From: Ephydatia muelleri
Taxonomy: Eukaryota > Porifera > Demospongiae > Spongillida > Spongillidae
Direction: 5' to 3'
Assembly (NCBI GenBank): GCA_013339895.1
Contig: JABACO010000001.1
Span: forward strand, 30,161,891 to 30,225,890
DNA: 64,000 nt
Both the position numbers and the translations under genes were made by a program. Of this stretch, positions 34,654 to 43,344 are shown piece by piece. The notes under the pieces were generated by a model. That model was not told the origin of the DNA. It worked only from the letters and a program-made list of their open reading frames with translations, and did no database searches. Each line of letters begins with the position of its first letter. The stretch's first letter is position 1.

Positions 34654-37600
34654 TTACCAACCACGGAATGCAACAACCAACTTCAATATTGTTGGTATGT
34701 ACACAGTGCAAAGAAAAATATGATGCAAAATAGAATTGCAACATCATTAGTACTTACACACAACAGGGTTCTTACTGGTAACCATGGTGATAAGAAATGT
34801 ATGAAGAGGTGACATCATGTTAAATATAAAACTTCATTGATACTTACATACAGCTGTATTCACAATAGCATCCATGGTGACAAGGTACAAACAGGCATGT
34901 TCATGTACAATGAGTAATACCATCATTGCATTCACACTTACTTGCTGCATTGTTCATAACAGTTTCGATTATGACAAGAAAAATGTAGGCAAGTTAAGGT
35001 GCAGTGAAGAATGTAACATTATTGATTCTTACTGGCTGCATAGTTCGTAATATCATATGGTGATCCAAAGGAGTAATTTGGCATGTTAGTAAGGTGTAAT
35101 GAGATATGCATTGACACTTACTTGCTGTAGTGTTCATATTAGTTTCGATTGTGGCAAGGAATATGTAGGCACGTTAAGGTGCTATGGGAAATGCCATCTT
35201 TGACACTTACCTCCTACACAGATCATGACAGTGTCCATGGTGACAAGTACTTAGATGGCATGCTATAGTGCAACATACTTACCCCCTGCATTGTACATAG
35301 TAGTATCCAAGGATTAGGTTTAGGTTTAGCATGTGAATGTGTAATATTTATACTTACCCCCTGCATTTTTCATAGTAGTGTCCACGGTGACAAGGAATGA
35401 GATAAGGTACAATAAGAAATGTAACATCATGGATACTTACAAACTGCATTGTTCATAATAGTCACCATGGTGACAAGGAATAAATAGGCATGTTAATGGG
35501 CAAGGTGAAGCATATAATCATTGATACTTACTTTCTGTGTTGTTCATAACCGTACCCATGTGGCAATGAATCAGTAAGCATGTTAAGGAGCAAGGTGAAG
35601 GGTAGCATCATTGATACTTACTTTCTGCATTGTTCATAACCGTATTCATGGTGACAATGAATCAGTAATGAATCATGTTAAGGTTGGAAAATGCCATCTT
35701 ACCTTCTACATGGATCACAAAGTATCCATGGTAATAAGGAATAAATAACTAGGTATGTTAAGGTCCAATATTATACTTACCACCTGTATTGTTCATAGTA
35801 GTATCCACGGTGACAAGGAATAAGATTAGGTACCATATGAAATGTAACATCATGGATACTTACAATCTGCATTGTTCATAATAATCACCATGGTGACAAG
35901 GAATAATTAAGGAGCAATGGAAGTGTAACAGCAGTGATACTTACTTTCTGCATTGTTCATAACCATATCCATGGTGACAATGAATCAGTAATCATGTTAA
36001 GGTTGTGAAATGCCATCTTACCTTCTACATGGTTCACAACAGTATCCATGGTAATAAGGAATAAGTAACTAGGTATGTTAAGGTCCAATATTATACTTAC
36101 CACCTGTATTGTTCATAGTAGTACCCACGGTGACAAGGAATAAGATTAGGTACCATATGAAATGTAACATCATGGATACTTACAATCTGCATTGTTCGTA
36201 ATAGTCACCATGGTGACAAGGAATAATTAAGGAGCAATGGAAGTGTAACAGCAGTGATACTTACTTTCTGCATTGTTCATAACCATATCCACGGTGACAA
36301 TGAATCAGTAATCATGTTAAGGTTGGGAAATGCCACCTTACCTTCTACATGGTTCACAACAGTATCCATGGTAATAAGGAATAAGTAACTAGGTATGTTA
36401 AGGTCCAATATTATACTTACCACCTGTATTGTTCATAGTAGTAACCACGGTGACAAGGAATAAGATAAGGTACCATATGAAATGTAACATCATGGATACT
36501 TACAATCTGCATTGTTCATAATAGTCACCATGGTGACAAGGAATAATTAAGGAGCAATGGAAAGTGTAACATCAGTGACACTTACTTTCTGCATTGTTCA
36601 TAACCGTATCCATGGTGACAATGAATAAATAAGCATGTTAAAGATCAATGGAAAATGCCATCTTACCTTCTACATTGTTCACAACAGTATCCATGGTAAA
36701 AAGGATTAAAAAGGTATGTTAAGTTGCAATATTTATGCTTACCAACTGATAGTATCCACGGTAACAAGGAATAAGATAAGGTATAATAAGAAATGTAACA
36801 TCATGGATACTTACAATCTGCATTGTTCATAATAGTATCCATGGTGTCCAGGAATAAATAGGGGCATGTTAAGGAGCAATGGGAAGCCAAACATCAGTGA
36901 TACTTACTTTCTGCATTGTTCATAATCGTATCCATGGTGACAATGAAGATACAGTAATCAAGTTAAGAATGGGATATGCCATCTTACCTTCTACATGGTT
37001 CACAACAGTATCCATGGCAATAAGGAATAAGTAACTAGGTATGTTAAGGTCCAAAATGTATACTTACCAACTGTATTGTTCATAGTCGTATCCACGGTAA
37101 CAAGGAATAAGATAAGGTACCATATGAAATGTAACATCATGGATACTTACAATCTGCATTGTTCATAATAGTCACCATGGTGACAAGGAATAATTAAGGA
37201 GCAATGGGAAGTGTAACATCAGTGATACTTACTTTCTGCATTGTTCATGACCGTATCCGTGGTGACAATGAAAAAGTAAACATATTAAGATCATTGGAAA
37301 ATGCCATCTTACCTTCTACATTGTTCACAACAGTATCCATGGTAACAAGGATTAAGTAGGTATGTTAAGTTGCAACATTTATACTTACCAACTGATAGTA
37401 TCCATGGTAACAAGGAATAAGATAAGGTACAATAAGAAATGAATCATCATGGATACTTACAATCTTGCATAGTTCATAATAATATACATGGTGACAAGGA
37501 ATAAATAGGCATGTTAAAGTGCAATGGGAAGCATAACATCAGTGATACTTACAAACTGCATAGTTTATAACCATATCCATGGTGACAATAAGTAAGGAAT

Positions 37601-38409
37601 AAGTAAGAATGTTGGGGTGAAATGGGAAATCTAGCATCATTGGTACTTACTCCCTGCATTGTTCATGGTGGCATCCATTATGACAAGGAATAAGTAGGCA
37701 TGTAAAGGTGCAATGAGAAGCGTATCATTGATACTTACCCACTGCATTGTTCATAATAGTATCCATCGTGATAATGAATAAGTAGGTATGTTAAGGTGCA
37801 ATAGGAAGTGCAACATCAGTGATACTTACAAGCTGCATTGTTCATAACCGTATCCATGGTGACAAAGATAAGCAGGCATAATAAAGTATACAACGAGGAA
37901 AATGGAACATCATTATTAATTACACCCTGTATATTTTATTCATCATAGTATCCATGGTGACAAGGACATGCTATCACTAAACGGGGGCCATATACAGTAT
38001 ATCTCTCATTTGACTAAATATCACTACTGTGGTGATGTCTATGGCCACAATCTATACTGTTGATGCAGCTAATCATCTAACCTGTGGCTTCACATCTTCA
38101 GCACTTATTGCCCCCAAATAAGTGATCATCATTTCTGTTTAAAAATAAATGTATACAGGCCTTCCTTCTCAACGGAACAGGGCGGCTATTACCGTCAAGA
38201 GTGTCGTCCTCGCTAGCGAATAAATCACCGTTCTCCAAATCTTCGATATCGACCTCACCGATCAGGTCCACGGCATTCTGTTATATGGGATGCATGTTTT
38301 GGAGCTCATGATACATACATCATTAATGGTCTCAAACCGTGGACGGCTGAGGACGCGCGTCAGCAAACAAGGCCAGCAGAGTCACAAGAAGAAACAGTTC
38401 CTTCAGCAT
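34654..38409 (-). CDS. micro-exon gene copy 1: secreted Lys-rich amphipathic peptide precursor, about one codon per exon
   Basis: Minus strand. Exon 1 38409-38338 (72 nt): signal peptide (MLKELFLLVTLLALFADA). Exon 2 38277-38193 (85 nt): acidic pro-region, ends in phase 1. Exon 3 38134-38082 (53 nt): ...AEDVKPQ, restores phase 0. Then 37 three-base segments, each bounded by AG and GT, with low coordinates 37924, 37830, 37739, 37651, 37553, 37461, 37389, 37313, 37233, 37151, 37068, 36988, 36908, 36815, 36743, 36667, 36586, 36504, 36421, 36342, 36265, 36184, 36101, 36022, 35945, 35864, 35781, 35703, 35622, 35532, 35441, 35358, 35283, 35211, 35122, 35033, 34942. A 6-nt exon (34853-34848) follows, then TAA at 34774-34772. 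In phase 0 there is no stop: six Ile-(Leu/Val)-Lys-Lys cycles, then a Gly/Gln-rich end. Predicted 109-residue precursor; the mature part is cationic and amphipathic, antimicrobial- or lytic-like by composition only. A 3' segment to 34654 is probably untranslated. Splicing is inferred, not observed. Confidence 0.72.
34900..37965 (-). repeat. higher-order tandem array of micro-exon/intron units, copy 1
   Basis: Units of about 70-110 bp, each reading on the minus strand GTAAGTAT...CTTAAC...CCTATTTATTCCTTGTCACC ATGG...GAACAATGCAG, then three bases, then the next GTAAGT. Four unit types, recognised by their triplet (ATT, TTG or GTG, AAG, AAA), alternate with a higher-order period of about 310-340 bp through six cycles; edge units are more diverged. 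Despite divergence in the intron bodies, the AG-to-GT gap stays exactly 3 nt in all 37 units (6 nt in the next one). Confidence 0.9.
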
Positions 38410-38466
38410 TCTCGATCGTCAAGTCGGCTATGGCAGGAAAATTGACAGGTGGTCACTTAAGCTGTG

Positions 38467-38473
38467 TTTTATA
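38467..38473 (-). promoter_or_regulatory. TATA box of micro-exon gene copy 1
   Basis: TATAAAA on the minus strand, 57 bp upstream of the start codon. It lies within a block shared with copy 2 (GTTAACCGCTTCCCC, then GTATAAAACAC), and homology between the two copies begins just upstream of it. Confidence 0.75.
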
Positions 38474-38599
38474 CCCTGGGAGGGGAAGCGGTTAACTCCA
38501 AGTACAAGGAAGTGTAGTACAAATATGAAAGAAGTCTTACTTTACTGCTGTAAATACGACTACTGTATGATTGAAGTAAATGATTTGTAGGGTTGAGTG

Positions 38600-38661
38600 T
38601 GTATGTGTGTGTGTGTGCCGGGTGTGCGTGTGTGTGTGTGTGTGTTTGTGTGTGTGTGTTA

Positions 38662-38721
<60 letters not shown>
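38600..38721. repeat. (TG)n joined head-on to (CA)n
   Basis: A TG-rich tract (38600-38660) is followed after TTAC by an uninterrupted CA tract (38662-38720). The two halves are mutually complementary, so the locus can form a long hairpin. Frames through it are artefacts. Confidence 0.9.
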
Positions 38722-38727
<6 letters not shown>

Positions 38728-38869
38728 CTTTCTGCCGAACAACACATCGGGCTCCATGAAAATCACGCAATTTTATAATGTACGTACATGTACTGCAGCA
38801 AACAAATATGTCCATATGCACTACAAATTTGTTGATTCGTTGGTGGCAGAGAACTATACAGATCGAGGC

Positions 38870-39296
38870 GTGTCCACAATGCGCATGTGATGAATTCCCT
38901 GGACAATACAACCGAACATGGCATAAAATGCACGGTCATATACATGAAGTGGTCGTAAATAGACCGATTGCGGACTGCTATAGTAATTTGTAATGTGAGA
39001 TTTAGATACACATAAGAGCTTATACATTTATTCGGATTAGTTGCTGCTTGGACACACAAACTCAACCCACCCACCAACATAACACTCTTTAGCTGTACAC
39101 TCATATATGGACCTGCTGCCATATTCAGTGACCTTCTCTATACAGAGATTGCATCTCTCTGACTGCCATAGCTAGCAGACCTGCATAAAGTATATGGTTA
39201 CTGCATGCAGGGGTCTGGTATGTATGAGGTAAGTATTAGTACTACATCCTAACTTGATGTGTGTGTGTGTGTGCATGTATGTGTGTGTGTGTGTGT

Positions 39297-39371
<75 letters not shown>

Positions 39372-39490
39372 CATGATTGCCTTGCATTGCGCCTAATACT
39401 ACTGCTTTTGCTGAGGCAATGTTTACTACAGAGTACAGCACAGTCTAAAGTAATATGGAGATACGATGGTGTCCAACTAGAATGGTGACA
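38870..39490. repeat. duplicated block, member 1 (pairs with 58045-58935)
   Basis: Shares long stretches in the same orientation with 58045-58935: the GAGxCGTGTCC phrase, ACAACCGAACATGGCATA, GGACCTGCTGCCATATTCAG, TCTGACTGCCATAGCTAG, a (TG)n tract (39259-39370) and TTTTGCTGAGGCAATGTTTA. It is non-coding. It lacks the 268-bp insertion seen in the other member. Confidence 0.8.
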
Positions 39491-40190
39491 CTAATTTGTA
39501 AATCGGTCGTTTTTTATTAACGGCATCATTAGTAGTAAAGAGTTATAGGAAATTGAAGATGTGTTACTTTACATTGAGGCTTCACTGCAAATTCAGTAGT
39601 AAATATATATCAGGAAAGGGCTGAAGAAAATTCAGTGACAAATGGCTTGTTTTTGCAATTTAGGCGCAGTAGCGACATTCATGACCATGGTGTAGTGGCA
39701 CGAATCTGTAAAATCTTTTCTGTAAAATGCATATACAAATATAACAGGAAAAGTAGATAATACAATGAGTGATACATACATCTCCACGGCTATAATGACA
39801 TCACCATTTTGTAGCAACATAGAACAGGACACCTGCATGGTTGTCCACGTTGTCATGTGCGATGCCAAGGGCAGAGAATGGCTAGGTATGTCACTCCCTT
39901 GGGAGGGAAATTGGGCAGGTACACTGAATCACTAGGTCAACACTACTTACTGAGTTTTAACTTGGGGTCATATGGTTTCACAACTTGACAGAGAGGTGTC
40001 CCCAGGATACACACTACTGCCCAGTGCCCCTACGATGGGAATCACTTTGACTAGTTGCTAGATGGTGACCTGGCAATGCAACTGGTTTATCTATCAACCA
40101 ATGTAATTCCCTTGGAAGGAACACTGTTCGGGTACAATGACTGGGCCACAGTACTGACAAACATCTGTGCCCTTGCAGTCGGACCTTCTT
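39491..40190. other. no gene; short inverted match to the 59.8-kb promoter-upstream repeat
   Basis: About 39640-39740, read on the minus strand, resembles the 57780-57850 and 59840-59930 repeats (ATTCGTGCCAC ... CATGAATGTCGCTACTG ... CCATTTGTCA). Otherwise I see no gene. Confidence 0.5.
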
Positions 40191-40880
40191 GGCGTCCGAT
40201 TTCAGGAACTGCTGATAGATGCCCATAAGAGCTTTAGTCTGGAGCTCGTTCAGAGTAAGTTCACTTATCGTCTGAAGTGTTTCTTTTAGTATACCTCTCC
40301 AATGATTTCAGTTGTGTTTCTGATAATTTTTTCATAGTGGGCTATTGCTACTTTCATGTATCTCATTGTGTTCAGTTTTGTCTGTTCCTTCCAGAGATTT
40401 GTGGTCGTTTCATCAGTGGACAATAGCATCATCCGAGGCTTGACACATAGGCCCCTTGGAAGGTTGTCGGTTGCCTTAGCCTTGTGGAGGTATTCAGGTA
40501 GGTGGGAGGCACGGGCTATGTCCAGCATCATTTTTCAGATGTTGGCCATATTTGACTGGACCTTGGCTCTATGTGCGTCCATGGAAGATAGGGCAGCTCA
40601 TGACGAGTCTGCTGTGTCATGGGTACCACGTGCCTGAGGGGAGGACAATGATGGTTTTTGGAATGAACCCAGGAGCAGGGCCATCTTCATGGTCTCCTCC
40701 CAGGAGAAACCCATGTCTGCAAGATCTCTACCACCATCTGGTCTTGATTTTGGAGTCTCAGCCTTGGTGAATTTTGCGGGCAGTGCCTGGATGGAGATGA
40801 CGATTGAGAAAGGTTTAGCGTTATTAGAGTGTAACACGGGTGTGTTCCTATTGTGAATAGGTCTCTTTTCGTGTGAAACA
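40190..40880 (-). pseudogene. retroelement ORF1-like fragment, inverted copy A
   Basis: The minus-strand translation (40531-40286 and neighbouring frames to 40880) contains LPRGLCVKPRMMLLSTDETT and LWK..TKLNTMRYMKVAI, homologous to the plus-strand copy at 41270-42190. It also includes a D-M-G-F-S-x-E-E-T-M-K-M stretch. The function is not recognised; it looks like a coiled-coil, RNA-binding-type ORF1 of a non-LTR element. Several frameshifts. Confidence 0.5.
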
Positions 40881-41269
40881 ATCCGTATGATTCATTACCT
40901 GATCTTTTGTATATTGCCTTCCTTATTTATGATTTGTCATTATAAAATGTGGGAAAAAAATGGCATGATCTGAGTTGTGCTGTGTTATTTACTCATATTT
41001 CTTTAAAGCCAACTCTGCAAGTTTAAAATTGGAGGGGGTGTGTGTACCATGGGATATTTATGAGAAGTATTGTGGGTACTTTTATCTTTGATGTTTACTA
41101 GATAGTGCTTGGCACATACACACACAAACACACACACAGATTGACGAATGTGATCTAGGCTGCATACAGTAGATGTATGTTTAGGCACCTATATGTCCCT
41201 ATTGTGACATGTACATGTACATATACATGTAGATGACACCCATGCCGGGAGCACCTCTCTCGCTCAGCC

Positions 41270-42190
41270 TACAATGCATATTGGCCTAAAACGCACAGCC
41301 ATGGATCCCACAGAATATTTCATGATACTGCACAAACGCATCACGCTAATTGAGCTCACCACAACTCACACCAATGATAAAACGACACAAACTGTACAGA
41401 CTAATGATATCCACAATAGGAACACACAAGTGTTACACTCTGATGATGCTACATCTGTCTCAAATGTTCTCTCCGTCCTGGCACAGCCAGCAAAATCCAC
41501 CAAGACTGAGACTCCAAAATCAAGACGAGATGGTGGTAGAGTCCGTGTTGACATGGGTTTCTCCTTGGAGGAGACCATGAAGATGGCCATGCTCCTGGGT
41601 TCATTCCAAAAAGTATCATTGTCCTCCCTCCAGGCAGGCGGCACCCATGACACAGCAGACTCGTCATGAGTGCCCCATCTTCCATAGATGCGCATAGAGC
41701 CAAGGTCCAGTCAAATATGGCCAAAATCAGAAAAATGATGCTACACATCGCCCATGCCTCCCACCATCTTGAATACCTCCAAAGGGCTGAGGCAACCAGC
41801 AATCTTCCTAGGGGCCTAAGTGTCGAGCCTACGTCTAGGATGATGCTAGTGTCTGTCGATGAAACAATCACAAAACTCTGGAAGGAAAAGTCAAAATTGA
41901 ACACACTGGGATACATGAAAGTAGCAAATGGCCCACTATGAAAAAATTATCAGAGACAGAACAGAAACCATCAGAGAGGTACAAAAAGAAACGCTTCAAA
42001 CGATAAGCGAAACCCTCTCTGAATTAGCTGCAGACAAAAGCTCTAAAGGGCACTTACAAGCAGCTTCATAAATCAGCTACAGAAGAGGCCTGGAAGGTCC
42101 GACTTGAAAGGGTGCAGACGTCGGAACAGAAACTAAGAGGAGGAAGAGGACCACAGATTAAAAGACTACGTATGGACAGCGACTGATACA
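41270..42190 (+). pseudogene. retroelement ORF1-like fragment, copy B
   Basis: Frames at 41274-41669, 41666-41941 and about 41930-42185 join a protein with the DMGFSLEETMKMAMLLGSFQ, LPRGLSVEP, SVDETITKLWKEKSKLNTLG and HYEKIIRDRTETIREVQKET stretches. It is helical and Lys/Glu-rich, with a basic end. Directly downstream is a Penelope-like stretch, so the two may belong to one retroelement. Frameshifts at about 41665 and 41935. Confidence 0.5.
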
Positions 42191-42394
42191 CACACACACA
42201 TGCAGTAGATGTAGACACAAATCATTGTCTCTACAAAACAGCACCCCTGATAGTCAATCATGGTGGAGACCACATTGGAGACCACCCACCAGATGGGCAC
42301 CATGTCGCAGGTACCCTAACTCACCCCGGTGGAACAAAGAGACCCAGGAAAAAGCCAGAGAGTAGACGTAGACTGAGACAATTCCCTATAAACT

Positions 42395-42680
42395 GTAATG
42401 ATGTGTGTCACAAACATGACAATGTTGTCAACTTGTCCTCATACCACCTCACTAACACAGAGTCAGACATATTCTCCAGAGGACTTAGCTTTATACCATA
42501 AAGCCCCCACACCAATAAGGTTACAGACAATGACATCACAAACGTTGTCAAAAAACTGAGGTTTCGGTACAATTACAGAAGCATGCAGCCAAATGATAAC
42601 CCCTTTAAACTCAAATCAAAACAGACTACACTACAAACCCATAGAAGACGTCATAGACCTAACCATTTCCCAAATTAAGC
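42395..42680 (+). pseudogene. possible Penelope-like retroelement N-terminal remnant
   Basis: Translation around 42400-42510 gives VVNLSSYHLTNTESDIFSRG then LSFIP with a stop in place of the next residue. This resembles the NLSxxxLTxxExxVLxKGLxFxPTP motif before the RT of Penelope-like elements. It is followed by FRYNYRSMQPNDNPFKLKSK-like sequence with frame changes. Assignment rests on this motif from memory. Confidence 0.4.
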
Positions 42681-42699
42681 CCACCACAGGTAGGCCCAA

Positions 42700-43080
42700 A
42701 CTCCCGAGTGATGGAATGAGCCTTTGTAACGCGGATCGTGTGGAGGGCGCGTAAAATCCCCTGTGATTATTCTGGGTCGAAGTATGGTGAAGATCTTGAC
42801 AATATCAAAGCAAATTTGACCGCTTCAGAAGTGCAGGCTTAAAACTGCGCACTGATAAGTGTGGATTCATGCGCAGCAAGTGAGATATTTGGGACACTTT
42901 ATCGGTGAAGATGGACTACAGGTTGATCTAGCAAACGTCAAGAAAGTGGCATATTGGCTCCGCACCGAAGTCAGCACAAGAGGTACAAGCAGTTTCTGGG
43001 CTTTACAAACTGGTTCATCCAGGGATTTGCAGAGATACCCAAACCATTACATCGCCTGACTGAGCACAATTCACCTTCAC
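42700..43080 (+). pseudogene. Ty3/gypsy RT thumb fragment
   Basis: Broken frames give FRSAGLKLRTDKCGFM, then VRYLGHFIGEDGLQVDLANV, then a shifted FLGFTNWF / FAEIPKPLHRLTEHN. This is the order of the gypsy RT thumb and connection (LKLxxxKCxF, LGHxVxxxG, FLGLxxYYRxFI, APLxxLT). At least three frameshifts; the rest of the element is missing. Confidence 0.7.
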
Positions 43081-43344
43081 CTGTCGGTTCAATTCAGATC
43101 AGTCGGCCGATGAAAAAAAAATGAAAACAATGGCACATTACGAACGACACGCTCCTCCCACACACGCACCCACACCAGCACAGATACACTAACAAGGCGC
43201 GCCTACTCCACAATTGAATAAGAAAACTTCTCTATCGACGTGTATTAGAGTTTGTTCCTTGTTTTGAGGGATTGTGAATTTATTTTAAGATTCAAGCTAT
43301 ACCTCGTTTTTCCGTTCCCTTACCTCTCTCACATTTCGGGATAA

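Noticed and set aside
34848..37926. Phase-1 reading of the triplets (acidic Phe/Cys-Glu-Glu-Asn repeat)
   Set aside because: Open in copy 1, but closed by TAA over the first two triplets in copy 2, and it would require ignoring the conserved 53-nt exon that restores phase 0. Three third-position differences in the 17-nt segment after the stop fit this phase but can be chance.
34900..37965. The array as an ordinary non-coding satellite
   Set aside because: Constant 3-nt AG-to-GT gaps, consensus splice signals in every unit, an upstream signal-peptide gene in the right phase and an open frame in two diverged copies make this unlikely, though only cDNA can exclude it.
38469..39488. Frames rich in Thr-His or Cys-Val repeats
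   Set aside because: Translations of (TG)n/(CA)n microsatellites.
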